In this document: positions 8,058 to 17,284 of the stretch, one piece after another | Layout: every line of letters begins with the position of its first letter | How positions within the stretch are numbered: position 1 is the first letter of the stretch | Source of the DNA: CAIXSC01 sp046349915 | GTDB taxonomy: Bacteria; Planctomycetota; Planctomycetia; Pirellulales; Pirellulaceae | Direction: 5' to 3' | NCBI GenBank assembly: GCA_046349915.1 | Contig: JAXMBL010000004.1 | Location: 992,001-1,056,000, forward strand | Length of the DNA stretch: 64,000 nucleotides | The notes under the pieces: generated by a model | The model's input: the letters and a program-made list of their open reading frames with translations, nothing else | What the model was told of the DNA's origin: nothing | The model's database searches: none | Translations under genes and position numbers: made by a program

Positions 8058-9323
8058 ATGCTTCGTTGCTCTTTAATGCTCGTCGGGGTTCTGAGCTGTG
8101 CTGCGCCAGTGATTGCTCAGGTACAGCGAGGACCGCTCGCGAACTTGCCGAGTCCACCAGGAGAGCATATCGAGAAGATCAAGGCATTGGGGGACAATCA
8201 ATGGCTTAACCTTGGCGCTCCCGCCGCGGACTCGACGTGGGGCAAGGCTCGCGGGAGTTCTTGGGGTGCGAAGGCCTTGATTCTAACGCCCACGAAACGA
8301 GGTGCCTTTCTGTATGGCGAAGGTGTTCACGGATACGTGAAGCCCAATGGATACAGCATGGACGACTTGTGGTTCTACGATATTCACGCTCACGCCTGGA
8401 TCTGTCTGTATCCCGGCATGAACACCATGACGTTCAACAATCGAGTGAAAGAGAAACAACTGACGCTCGACGAACACGGGCAGTTGATCGATGGAGATCA
8501 ACAGCCAATCCCCCTGCATCCGCTGGTGCATGCCTGGGGCTATCTGACCTACGACACCGACCGACAGAAGTTTGCATTCCTGAGCTGGAATGGTCTCGGC
8601 AACAAGATTCCCCGCTATTTTCTGGGCGGCGAGAAGCAAATGGATGAAGGTCTGAAGTTACTGGAAGAATCGCTGAAGGAGAAGAAGGACCGAGTTTACT
8701 CGCCGTGGTTCTACGATGTGGCAACCGGCAAATTCGAGCGAACATTGGCGAACAACGCTTCGCCAGTCCAAGCCGGTGGTTTTCCGCAGTTTCATTATCT
8801 GCCATCGAAGAAGCAGTTCTTCGCTGTTGGCTCCGACACCGTCGCAATTTACGATCCAGCACAACAGTTGTGGCTTGACGCCAAACCCAAGGGACCAAGT
8901 CCCAAAGGCTACGATGCCTGCGGCTGTTACGACTCGAAGCGAAATCGCTTCTATCGAAATGACGGCGATGGCTCTCAGGGAGAAGGACTGATGGCGTACG
9001 ACATCGAGAGCAATTCGTGGAGTCACTTGAAGCCCTCGGGAGTCGCTCCACCACCCGCCAACACAAACGCCGCATTCTACGAGTACGACGCTCGCCTGGA
9101 CCTTGTCGTGGCGATGCTGTTCAAGGGGGATTCCGCGGGCGTCTATGTGTATGACCCCAAGGCCAACGCTTGGTTGGGCTCGCTTCGTTTTCCAGCTGAC
9201 GGTCCGCGATTTTCATTCGCTGCCAATACCTGCTTTGACTCGCAGTTGAACGCCTATTTCTGTCACGTCGCCGGAGACAGTCGAGATGATGGCGTCGTGT
9301 GGGTGTATCGTTACAAGCGATAG
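8058..9323 (+). CDS. Secreted Kelch-like beta-propeller protein
   Basis: 421 residues. The start chosen is ATG 8058, with AGGAG at 8046-8050; earlier in-frame starts add an Arg-rich, non-signal leader. From here the protein begins with a good signal peptide (MLRCSLMLVGVLSCAAPVIA), cleaved near AQ. The rest holds repeated strands with aromatic turns such as DDLWFYDIHAHAWICLYPG, VAIYDPAQQLWLDAKPKG and GVYVYDPKANAWLGSL, typical of Kelch or galactose-oxidase-type propellers. No catalytic residues are recognisable. Probably a periplasmic or surface binding protein. Confidence 0.75.
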   Translation: MLRCSLMLVGVLSCAAPVIAQVQRGPLANLPSPPGEHIEKIKALGDNQWLNLGAPAADSTWGKARGSSWGAKALILTPTKRGAFLYGEGVHGYVKPNGYSMDDLWFYDIHAHAWICLYPGMNTMTFNNRVKEKQLTLDEHGQLIDGDQQPIPLHPLVHAWGYLTYDTDRQKFAFLSWNGLGNKIPRYFLGGEKQMDEGLKLLEESLKEKKDRVYSPWFYDVATGKFERTLANNASPVQAGGFPQFHYLPSKKQFFAVGSDTVAIYDPAQQLWLDAKPKGPSPKGYDACGCYDSKRNRFYRNDGDGSQGEGLMAYDIESNSWSHLKPSGVAPPPANTNAAFYEYDARLDLVVAMLFKGDSAGVYVYDPKANAWLGSLRFPADGPRFSFAANTCFDSQLNAYFCHVAGDSRDDGVVWVYRYKR

Positions 9324-9474
9324 ATGAGGTATCTGCGTCTGGGAACTTAGGAGAGTGGCGGCTGGCTGGCGTTAGCTCGGCCGGTCCCAATCAGTGAAGA
9401 TCAGCGACGATCAGTGTTCCCTTTTCTTCCGCGCGGGGAAGGTCGAGCACCGTGAACAAAAGGAGTTTCTCGAG

Positions 9475-10812
9475 ATGTGTCCATCACGGTCCTGGTTCGG
9501 TCTCGCACTGTGTCTGACACTGTCGAGTTGTGAGTTCAGCGCAAGCGTGTCCGCCGCCGAAGAAGTCGTGGTACGACCCCGTCCAAAAGCTGGGCCGTTA
9601 GACAATCCACTCAAAGGATGGTGCCCCTATACCGACGCGGGCAAGGTTCGTCAGCCTTACTCCATGGTGTTTCAGTATGTCTCCTGGCGTGAACTGGAAC
9701 CCACCGAGAATGTCTATCGCTTTGATGCTTGGGAGAAGTCATGGAGTGTCGACGCCGCGCAGGGAAAGCACATTATCTTCCGTGTCTACGTCGACTACCC
9801 ATCGAAGCCTTCGGGGCTTCCCGATTGGCTGCGGAAGGCGGGAGTGAAAGAGACTCCGTATACCGATTACGGCGGTGGTAAATCGCCCGACTACGACGAT
9901 CCTCGCCTGATTGCGGGGCTAGAACGCTTGATCGCGGCGCTGGGGAAGCGATACAACCACCATCCTCGAATCGCCTTCATTCAGTTGGGATTGTTGGGAT
10001 TCTGGGGCGAGTGGCACACTTACCCGCAAACGAAACTTTACGCTCCCCCGGAGACGGAACGTCGAGTCATCGATGCATACCGCCAGGCGTTTCCCAACAA
10101 ACGCCTGATGGCCCGTTATGCTCGAGGATATGCCGGTAAGCAGGAATGGTTGGGGTTTCACGACGACATGTTTCCGCAAGACACCGACAACGGGCTAGAT
10201 TGGAGCTTTCTGGCCGGTTTGCGTCGCGAAAAGCAGTCGGAGAATTGGCGAGTATCGGTCGTCGGCGGCGAGATGGTGCCTGGCGAGGCGACTCGCTGGC
10301 TAGGCAAGGAGTACGAGACGACACAATCCATGCTGGAACGCTCTCACTTCACCTGGATCGGACCATATTGTCCAGCTTTGGAGAATCGTCGAGATCTACA
10401 GTTCAGCCAGCGTAGCGAGGACGTTGTCCGCAAGCTGGGTTATGAGTATCAAATCAACGAACTCGTGCACTCGTCTCCGGTGAAAGTGAATCAGCTCGCA
10501 CGAATCTCGCTGAAGGGAGTCAACAACGGGGTTGCTCCTTTCTATTATCCTTGGTCGGTCGAGTGGACGCTGCTTGACGGCGCTGGCAAGCCAGCGGCCA
10601 TGTGGAAGACCGATTGGGACATCCGCAAGTGGCAGCCGGGTCCGTTCTCGGAAGAGACGCAAATCAAAGTCACTGTTCGCCCAGGTACGTACAAGTTGGG
10701 CTTGGGGATTCGCGACCCCTGGCAAGATCGACCGGCAATTCGCTTTGCAAACGATCTTCCCATACAGAATGGCTGGTCGATTGTGTCAGAGATGGAGGTC
10801 CAGTCGGAGTGA
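9475..10812 (+). CDS. Secreted DUF4832-type TIM-barrel protein
   Basis: 445 residues. The ATG at 9475 has AAGGAG nine bases upstream and opens a signal peptide (MCPSRSWFGLALCLTLSSC, continuing to SVSAAEE). NPLKGWCPYTDAG, FQYVSWRELEPTENVYRFD and the IQLGLLGFWGEWHTYP segment, where Glu follows a beta strand, match the glycoside-hydrolase-like DUF4874/DUF4832 architecture. The last ~100 residues form a beta-sandwich typical of DUF4832. The family resembles clan GH-A hydrolases but its substrate is unproven. The Cys after SS could mark a lipoprotein, although no clean lipobox is seen. Confidence 0.8.
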   Translation: MCPSRSWFGLALCLTLSSCEFSASVSAAEEVVVRPRPKAGPLDNPLKGWCPYTDAGKVRQPYSMVFQYVSWRELEPTENVYRFDAWEKSWSVDAAQGKHIIFRVYVDYPSKPSGLPDWLRKAGVKETPYTDYGGGKSPDYDDPRLIAGLERLIAALGKRYNHHPRIAFIQLGLLGFWGEWHTYPQTKLYAPPETERRVIDAYRQAFPNKRLMARYARGYAGKQEWLGFHDDMFPQDTDNGLDWSFLAGLRREKQSENWRVSVVGGEMVPGEATRWLGKEYETTQSMLERSHFTWIGPYCPALENRRDLQFSQRSEDVVRKLGYEYQINELVHSSPVKVNQLARISLKGVNNGVAPFYYPWSVEWTLLDGAGKPAAMWKTDWDIRKWQPGPFSEETQIKVTVRPGTYKLGLGIRDPWQDRPAIRFANDLPIQNGWSIVSEMEVQSE

Positions 10813-10840
10813 TCTCTCTATCTGGATAGCGGGCAATCCA

Positions 10841-10911
10841 ATCGCTCGCGATAACATCAAACTCATTCCTCCCTCTTTCCGGATTCGTGGAATTCGTGCG
10901 ATTCGTGGTCC
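10841..10911 (+). repeat. Left arm of a ~70-bp inverted repeat around the TIGR03067 gene
   Basis: Begins ATCGCTCGCGATAACATCAA and ends with the ATTCGTGG/ATTCGTGCG/ATTCGTGGTCC triple motif. It matches the reverse complement of 11606-11675; the outer 35 bp differ at 4 positions. The ATTCGTG part also occurs at about 26730, 26900 and 57420. Confidence 0.75.
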
Positions 10912-11081
10912 ACTACCTTCCGTATCTGACACCCGCGTGAACTCAGTGAACTTGACGCTGTCCAACTAAGCTGAGGAAGGCGTGCGACTGGCTCTGTCGC
11001 TAAAGGGACGTCGTCGCGTTAGAATAGAGATCGTGGTGAGAGGGATTGGATTCGAGTCTTCACTGCTAGTGGAGGTGTCCC

Positions 11082-11579
11082 ATGAGAGCCACGTTTTCTA
11101 ACCTCGTTCGCGTCGTGGTGCTAGGAAGCTCTGTGTTCCTGGTCGCAGCACAGTTTGGCGGATTCTCTTCTGACGCCGTTGCCGATGAGTCACAGTCGGC
11201 GCCGAGCCAGTCGGATCAGGAACGGATCAAAGGAACTTGGAGGATTGTCGAACTCAAGATTAATGGCAACCAAGTTGCGGACGCTGACGCCAGGAAGCTG
11301 GCGGTCGTCAATGGCCCTGGAAATGTGTGGAGCCTTGTGTCCGACGGAAAGGAAGTTGCTCGAGGAACCAACCGCTTTGAACCGACGAAGACGCCCAAGG
11401 AAATTGACTTCACGATCACGGATGGGTCGGGCAAGTCGAGTGATTTCCTGGGGATCTATGAACTTGGCGACATGAAGCGGAAGCTGTGTTTCGCGCCGGC
11501 GGGAAAAGAACGTCCCGTTCAATTCTCGTCGACACCACAAAATGAGTGTATCCTGGTGATCTTCGAGCGTGAGAAGTGA
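11082..11579 (+). CDS. Secreted TIGR03067-domain protein
   Basis: 165 residues with a signal peptide (MRATFSNLVRVVVLGSSVFL, cleaved near VADES). The mature part has the lipocalin-like TIGR03067 pattern common in planctomycetes: DQERIKGTWRIVELKINGN near the start, then PKEIDFTITDG, GIYELGDMKRKLCFAP and a final LVIFEREK. A strong Shine-Dalgarno (GGAGGT, 11071-11076) sits 5 bases before the ATG. The gene is flanked by two ~70-bp inverted repeats. Function is unknown; the fold suggests binding of a small hydrophobic ligand. Confidence 0.85.
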   Translation: MRATFSNLVRVVVLGSSVFLVAAQFGGFSSDAVADESQSAPSQSDQERIKGTWRIVELKINGNQVADADARKLAVVNGPGNVWSLVSDGKEVARGTNRFEPTKTPKEIDFTITDGSGKSSDFLGIYELGDMKRKLCFAPAGKERPVQFSSTPQNECILVIFEREK

Positions 11580-11605
11580 TCTGTTGTTGGAAGACGATGG
11601 TGAGG

Positions 11606-11675
11606 GACCACGAATCGCACGAATCGCACGAATAAGGAAAGAGGGAGGAATGTGTTCGATGTCATCGCAAGCGAT
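11606..11675 (-). repeat. Right arm of the inverted repeat around the TIGR03067 gene
   Basis: Reverse complement of this segment matches 10841-10911, including the purine-rich AAAGAGGGAGGAA core and the ATTCGTG motifs. It lies 26 bp after the TIGR03067 stop codon. Confidence 0.75.
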
Positions 11676-11737
11676 CAGATGGCCCCTCCTCTCAGGCAGC
11701 CGATGAGAACTTTCGTAATATTGATGGGGTAGAGTTC

Positions 11738-12649
11738 ATGGTTTTTGAGGACGAGACGATTCAGCTTGGGCGACGAGCGTTCCTGAAACACGGTACATTG
11801 GTACTGTCGGCTGCTTCGCTGAACACTATCGCTCTTGGGTCAGACGATCAGGTTGATCGCTTGCGAATCGGTATGGTCACGGATATGCACTATGCCGACA
11901 AAGCGCCAGGCGGAAGTCGGCACTACCGAGAGACGCTCAAGAAGTTGGAGGAGGCTGCTCGCAAGTTCGCGGACGTGAAGCCTGCATTCGTGGTTGAACT
12001 TGGCGATTTCATCGATGCCGCCGATTCCGTGGAGGTTGAACAGAGTTACTTGAAGACGATTAACCGCGAGTTCGCGGCGATCAGCAAGCACCGGCACTAT
12101 GTACTTGGTAATCACTGTGTCGACACGCTGAAGAAGGAAGAGTTTCTAGCCGGTGTCGAGCGTGAGAAGTCGTATTACTCGTTTGACCAGGGCGACTTTC
12201 ATTTTATCGTCCTGGATGCCTGTTTCCGCGGCGATGGCCAGTCGTATGGCCGAAAGAACTTTCAGTGGACCGACGCCAACATTCCTCGGGTTGAATTGGA
12301 TTGGCTAAAGGGAGATTTGCAGGCGACTGCCAAACCCACCATCGTGTTTGCTCACCAACGACTCGACGTCAGCAACAACCATGGCGTCAAGAATTCAGTC
12401 GAGGTGCGCAAGGTGCTCGAGAATTCAGGACGAATCTTGGCCGTGTTTCAGGGACACAGTCATCAGAACGATCTGTCGGAGATCGAGGGAATCCACTACT
12501 GCACGCTGGTGGCGATGGTCGAGGGATCGGGCGTTGAGAACAACGGCTACTCACTCCTGGAGATCGATTCTCAGGGGACGATTCAGCTCCAGGGATTCCG
12601 TAAGCAGAAAAGCCATCATTGGAAACGAGTTGGCGCCCGTAATCCTTGA
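11738..12649 (+). CDS. Tat-exported calcineurin-like metallophosphoesterase
   Basis: 303 residues. A twin-arginine signal lies at residues 11-30 (GRRAFLKHGTLVLSAASL). The five metallophosphoesterase blocks are present in order: VTDMH (D-x-H), VELGDFID (GDxxD), VLGNHC (GNH), VFAHQ and FQGHSHQND (GHxH). The enzyme is therefore likely dimetal-dependent and active outside the cytoplasm. The substrate could be a nucleotide, phosphodiester or sugar phosphate. It precedes the double sulfatase by 27 bp in the same direction, which suggests co-transcription and a shared role in processing exported polymers. Confidence 0.88.
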   Translation: MVFEDETIQLGRRAFLKHGTLVLSAASLNTIALGSDDQVDRLRIGMVTDMHYADKAPGGSRHYRETLKKLEEAARKFADVKPAFVVELGDFIDAADSVEVEQSYLKTINREFAAISKHRHYVLGNHCVDTLKKEEFLAGVEREKSYYSFDQGDFHFIVLDACFRGDGQSYGRKNFQWTDANIPRVELDWLKGDLQATAKPTIVFAHQRLDVSNNHGVKNSVEVRKVLENSGRILAVFQGHSHQNDLSEIEGIHYCTLVAMVEGSGVENNGYSLLEIDSQGTIQLQGFRKQKSHHWKRVGARNP

Positions 12650-12676
12650 TTCTCTTGAGGTAGGGAGATCTGCTGC

Positions 12677-15601
12677 ATGAGTCGTTTGTGTGCCGTCGTT
12701 TCCAGGCAGGTCGGAACTGTCTTGCTGGCCATCGTTGGGCTGCTGGCGGTGGTCTCTGTTGCTTCGGCGTCTGAGCAGGGGCCGCGTCCCAACATCGTGA
12801 TGGTATTCATTGATGATATGGGGTGGGGCGACTTCTCGTGTTTTGGCAATCGAGATGCCGAGACTCCACAGATCGATCGGCTGGCGCGAGAGGGGCTTTG
12901 TTTCTCGCAGTTCTACGTCAATGCGCCGATTTGCTCGCCGTCTCGCTGCGCACTCACGACCGGTCAATATCCTCAGCGATGGCGCATCACTTCGTATTTG
13001 AACCATCGTGCGGACAACGCTCGGCGTGGAGTCGCTGACTGGCTCGATCCAGAAGCACCGACCGTCGCTCGCATTCTGCGCGAGCAAGGATACGCGACGG
13101 GGCATTTTGGAAAGTGGCATCTCGGCGGACAGCGCGATGTGGATAATGCACCACCCATCTCGGCCTACGGATTCGATCAATCGTTGACGAATTTTGAAGG
13201 CATGGGTGCGAAGCTACTACCGTTGACTATGAAACCCGGAGACAAGCAACCGGGGCGAATTTGGGCGGATGCCGAGCGTTTGGGGCAACCTATTGAATGG
13301 ATGCAGCGTGCCGAAATAACCGGTGGTTTTGTCAACGCGGCGATTTCGTTTGCGAAAAGAGCGGTTGAAGGGGGCAAGCCGTTCTACATCAACCTTTGGC
13401 CGGATGATGTTCATAGCCCCTTTTGGCCGCCGGTCGAGAAGTGGCAAGAGGGAAAGCGAATTCGGTATCTGGCCGTGCTCGAAGAAATGGATCGACAACT
13501 CGGCAAGCTGTTCGATTACTTGCGAGGCCATCCAAAGTTGCGCGACAACACTTTGGTGCTTGTCTGTTCTGACAATGGACCTGAACCGGGAGCGGGGAGC
13601 GCGGGACCGCTTCGAGGGGCGAAGACTCGACTTTATGAGGGTGGAATACGTTCGCCCCTCGTCGTGTGGGGGCCAGGGCTGATTCCTCAAGCCAGTCAAG
13701 GGACGCATAACAGCACGTCCGTATTTGCAGCATTTGATCTTGCGCCGTCGCTGCTGGAGTTAGCGCAGGCGCCGATTCCCGCTAAAGTGCGATTCGATGG
13801 GGAGAGCCTCGCTTCGACGTTGATTGGCAAGAGTAACGCGTCGAGGTCGTCGCCGATTTTTTGGCGACGACCGCCCGATCGCAAGAATTCGCCGCCCGCC
13901 CTTGCTGATCCTCAGCCGGATCTGGCGGTTCGCGACGGACAATGGAAGCTGCTGTGCGACTACGATGGTTTGCACCCAGAATTGTATGATCTCGACCACG
14001 ATGTTGGCGAGTCGAAGAATCTTGCTGCTCAACAGCCAGAAGTGGTCGAACGATTAACGTCGGCGGTGGTAGCATGGCACCAATCGATGCCCGCGGATAA
14101 TGGGCCAGCATTGGGACAAGAAGCGACGAGGAAGACCGCACCGAAGTCTCAAGCGAACAAGTTGTCGCATGGAAATGGAAATCCCGGTGTTCGCCCTAAC
14201 GTCCTGATGATTCTGGTGGACGATCTCAAGCCGACACTTGGCTGCTACGGAGATTCCGTCGCCAAGTCGCCGAATATTGATAGGTTGGCAGCAAGAGGAT
14301 TGCGATTCGAGTTGGCGTACTGCAATCAGGCCGTGTGTGCACCATCGCGATTCACGTTGATGCTCGGTTCACACTCAACATCTACCGGGCTCTATGGGCT
14401 AGGAAGTCAGCTCCGACGTCGATTGCCCAAGGCGGTGACTCTTCCCCAGTTTTTCGCCAAGCATGGCTATCGCACCGAGTCGCTCGGGAAGGTGTTTCAT
14501 ATCGGTCACGGGAACCAAGGCGACCCGCAGTCGTTCTCGGTCGAGCATTTTCATGACAAGGTGATCGAGTACGCGGATTCCGCGAGTACCGACGGCGGAA
14601 AGCTCACGCGAGAAGAGGCGTTCTTCACGAATCAACAACTCGACCGCATTCGTCAGTTGCCGCGTGGCGCGGCGTTCGAGTCGCCCGTCGTCGAGGATGA
14701 TGCGTATGCGGATGGGCGAGTTGCGGCGGAGACAGTAAAACGATTGCGCGAGGCTCGGCTGCGTCGAGAATCAGAGGGACAGCCGTTCTTCATGGTCGTC
14801 GGATTCGTTCGACCTCATTTGCCCTTCTGTGCTCCCAAAAAATACTGGGATCTTTACAACCAAACTCATTTCGACGAACCCAAGTTTGGCGAAAGACCTC
14901 TAAAGGCCCCGAAGGTTGCGGATAAGACGAACGGAGAGTTGGCCAATTACTCGCCTGTTCCCGCCAGTGGCGAGGTCGACGCGGAACTCGGGCGGAGATT
15001 GACGCACGGTTATTATGCCAGCGTCAGCTACGTCGATGCGCAGATCGGGAAAGTACTGGATGAATTGGATCGGCAGCAGCTTACGAACAACACCATCGTG
15101 GTGTTGTGGGGCGACCACGGATTTCATCTTGGCGACCATGGGTATTGGACGAAACACACGAACTACGAGCAAGCGAACCGCATCCCCTTGTTGATTGCTG
15201 CTCCCGAGTTGCACCCGCCGGGAGCGGTTACGCGGCAGATCGCACAGAGCGTTGACGTGTTTCCCACGTTGGCGGAACTCGCAGGCTTGCCAACTCCCGA
15301 TGGCCCTCAGCCTTTGGATGGCGTCAGTCTGGCGTCGGTCGTCCGTGATCCCTCGTCGCGAGTGCGTGATCACGCGTTTCATGTGTTTCCCAAGGCGAAA
15401 TTAGGGCGAGCAATTCGCACGGAGCGGTATCGGTTGGTGGAATGGCGCGACGTGGATGCGCCGCGCGAAACAGCCGAGTTGGAGCTATACGACTATCAAG
15501 AAGATCCGCTGGAGACCGTGAACCGGGCCGATAGCGCGCCGGAAGTTGTTGCTCAGTTAAGGGCGATCTTGGACACGTATCCGCGTCCCGTGAATCCGTA
15601 G
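12677..15601 (+). CDS. Tandem double sulfatase (arylsulfatase plus iduronate-2-sulfatase-like)
   Basis: 974 residues with an N-terminal signal peptide (to about residue 32, ASA). It holds two complete sulfatase domains joined by a Gln/Lys/Ser-rich linker (~485-505). Domain 1 (~37-480) opens RPNIVMVFIDDMGWGD and has the formylglycine site CSPSR at residue 86. Domain 2 (~508-974) opens RPNVLMILVDDLKPTLGCYG and has CAPSR at residue 554. Both keep paired metal-binding aspartates and the later DNG/DHG motifs (VCSDNGPEPG; WGDHGFHLGDHG). Each domain alone is normal sulfatase length (~450). Both should hydrolyse sulfate esters after Cys conversion by formylglycine-generating enzyme, probably on polysaccharides. 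Domain 2 resembles iduronate-2-sulfatases (SHSTSTGLYG, then the HPP-type FFMVVGFVRPHLPF). Confidence 0.92.
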   Translation: MSRLCAVVSRQVGTVLLAIVGLLAVVSVASASEQGPRPNIVMVFIDDMGWGDFSCFGNRDAETPQIDRLAREGLCFSQFYVNAPICSPSRCALTTGQYPQRWRITSYLNHRADNARRGVADWLDPEAPTVARILREQGYATGHFGKWHLGGQRDVDNAPPISAYGFDQSLTNFEGMGAKLLPLTMKPGDKQPGRIWADAERLGQPIEWMQRAEITGGFVNAAISFAKRAVEGGKPFYINLWPDDVHSPFWPPVEKWQEGKRIRYLAVLEEMDRQLGKLFDYLRGHPKLRDNTLVLVCSDNGPEPGAGSAGPLRGAKTRLYEGGIRSPLVVWGPGLIPQASQGTHNSTSVFAAFDLAPSLLELAQAPIPAKVRFDGESLASTLIGKSNASRSSPIFWRRPPDRKNSPPALADPQPDLAVRDGQWKLLCDYDGLHPELYDLDHDVGESKNLAAQQPEVVERLTSAVVAWHQSMPADNGPALGQEATRKTAPKSQANKLSHGNGNPGVRPNVLMILVDDLKPTLGCYGDSVAKSPNIDRLAARGLRFELAYCNQAVCAPSRFTLMLGSHSTSTGLYGLGSQLRRRLPKAVTLPQFFAKHGYRTESLGKVFHIGHGNQGDPQSFSVEHFHDKVIEYADSASTDGGKLTREEAFFTNQQLDRIRQLPRGAAFESPVVEDDAYADGRVAAETVKRLREARLRRESEGQPFFMVVGFVRPHLPFCAPKKYWDLYNQTHFDEPKFGERPLKAPKVADKTNGELANYSPVPASGEVDAELGRRLTHGYYASVSYVDAQIGKVLDELDRQQLTNNTIVVLWGDHGFHLGDHGYWTKHTNYEQANRIPLLIAAPELHPPGAVTRQIAQSVDVFPTLAELAGLPTPDGPQPLDGVSLASVVRDPSSRVRDHAFHVFPKAKLGRAIRTERYRLVEWRDVDAPRETAELELYDYQEDPLETVNRADSAPEVVAQLRAILDTYPRPVNP

Positions 15602-15664
15602 AAATCGATTGGAACGCGGGGTGTGTTTGCACGCCACGATCACCATGAAATTAAGTCCGTGAAC

Positions 15665-15670
15665 AGGAGG
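15665..15670 (+). promoter_or_regulatory. Shine-Dalgarno site selecting a TTG start
   Basis: A perfect AGGAGG lies six bases before a TTG at 15677, one of the strongest ribosome sites in the window. It decides the start of the beta-helix gene. Confidence 0.6.
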
Positions 15671-15676
15671 CAAAAC

Positions 15677-17275
15677 TTGAGATCTTTCACTGCTCACGTG
15701 CTGTACTTCGGTGGGGCGGCCCTCATTATCTCGGCTGCGAGCCTGTCTCCTTTGGCGTTCGGCGCTACCGTTCATGTCCCTCGAGAATACTCGAAGATCC
15801 AAGCGGCAGTCGATGCGGCGAGCGCTGGGGACGTAGTTCTAGTCGCTCCTGGACGATATCTCGAACGCCTTGTGTTGAAGCCTGGCATTACCGTGCGTAG
15901 TGAAGGAGATGATTCGCCTGGAAGCGAGGGGCTGAAGCGAGCCGAGTCGACCATCATTGATGGAGGTGGAAAAACAGAGATGATGGCTCCGGGCGTGGAG
16001 ATGGCGGAAGGAAGTACGCTCGATGGCTTCACCATCACGAACGTGGGGCTTTACGACGACGCACTCTGGAAGAAACACTTCGACTCGCAGGGTGAAGAAC
16101 TTGGGGACGAGGAGGGCGCTGTTCATGCCGAGGGAACTCAACCCGCCGTTCGTATTCGAGGCGTCACCTGCGTTGTGCGTCATTGCGTCGTTCATCACAA
16201 CGGCGACGTAGGCATTGGAATCTTGGGCATTGCAGAGTTGGGGAAGGAGCAGTCACAGTGTGCGCCGTTGATCGCCGAGAACTGCGTCTTTCGCAACCTT
16301 GGCGGCGGCATCGGTGTGGCGGAGGGAGCGGAACCGATCGTGCGCGGGAATCGTTGCCGAGAAAATCTGCGAGCAGGCATAGGTTGCCGTCAAGCCAGTC
16401 CGATGATCATCGCCAATCGCTGCTACCAGAACATCCGTGCAGGGATTGGCTGTCGTGAAGGAGCGCGGCCAATCGTGCGCGACAATCAGTGTTTTCAGAA
16501 TCGACGAGCCGGTATCGGGATTCGGATGGAAGGGACGTCGCCGATCGTCGAGGGAAATGAATGCTATGAGAACTGGATGGCGGGAATTGGTAGTCGCGAC
16601 GGAGCGAGTCCCGTCTTGCGCAACAACATTTGTCGAAAAAACAAGATGGCGGGAATCGGCAGCCGAGACGGCGCAAGACCAATCATGATTGGAAACGAGT
16701 GCCACGAGAATGAACTGGCCGGAATCGGCTTGGAGGGCGACGTGGTTGCCACGATTCTTCAGAATCGGTGCCTCGATAACCGACTCGTCGCCATTGGAGT
16801 AACTCGTGGTTCGGTTGCGACGATCTCCGATAATGAACTGTCTCGAACGGGCGGGATGCCACCCCTGATCGCTATCAAGGATGGCTCGACGGCAACGATA
16901 AGCGGCAATCGCTTGACGGGCGGCGGCGTAGCCGCTGTACTCGTACAGGGTAAGGCTACGGTGAGTGGCAATAAGTTCATGGGTGTTGGTGACAAGCAGG
17001 GGAATGCCGTCTGGGTCTGGGAGAACTCGCACGCCACCATCGAGGACAACACGTTCGATAGTTACCGATCGGCGGTCAACTCGACCAAGGCGAATGTCGT
17101 AATCCGGGGGAATACTGTGTTGAGATTTCAGACCGCGGCGATCGTCGTTCGCGACAGCCAAAGTCCCTGCCATGTCTTCGGCAATACGGCCGTATCTGCG
17201 TTACCGACAGCGAAAGTCATGGACATTCAAGGCGCGACCGGCGTTGTGGAAGGGAATACGCTGAAGGCGGAGTGA
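15677..17275 (+). CDS. Secreted right-handed parallel beta-helix (NosD/PbH1-type) protein
   Basis: 532 residues from a TTG start; an in-frame GTG at 15623 is possible but has no ribosome site. The chosen start opens a signal peptide (MRSFTAHVLYFGGAALIISA, cleaved after LAFGA). Then comes TVHVPREYSKIQAAVDAASA, the usual entry to pectate-lyase-like helices, and GDVVLVAPGRYLERLVLKPG. From ~215 to ~360 there are at least six repeats of about 23-24 residues around a RAGIG or MAGIGSRDGA core. Such solenoids bind or cleave polysaccharides; no catalytic residues can be named. It follows the double sulfatase by 75 bp and may act on the same polymer. Confidence 0.85.
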   Translation: MRSFTAHVLYFGGAALIISAASLSPLAFGATVHVPREYSKIQAAVDAASAGDVVLVAPGRYLERLVLKPGITVRSEGDDSPGSEGLKRAESTIIDGGGKTEMMAPGVEMAEGSTLDGFTITNVGLYDDALWKKHFDSQGEELGDEEGAVHAEGTQPAVRIRGVTCVVRHCVVHHNGDVGIGILGIAELGKEQSQCAPLIAENCVFRNLGGGIGVAEGAEPIVRGNRCRENLRAGIGCRQASPMIIANRCYQNIRAGIGCREGARPIVRDNQCFQNRRAGIGIRMEGTSPIVEGNECYENWMAGIGSRDGASPVLRNNICRKNKMAGIGSRDGARPIMIGNECHENELAGIGLEGDVVATILQNRCLDNRLVAIGVTRGSVATISDNELSRTGGMPPLIAIKDGSTATISGNRLTGGGVAAVLVQGKATVSGNKFMGVGDKQGNAVWVWENSHATIEDNTFDSYRSAVNSTKANVVIRGNTVLRFQTAAIVVRDSQSPCHVFGNTAVSALPTAKVMDIQGATGVVEGNTLKAE

Positions 17276-17284
17276 ATTGTCAAA

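Noticed and set aside
16253..17173. A 306-residue open frame opposite the beta-helix gene
   Set aside because: Mirror of the repeated beta-helix coding sequence.
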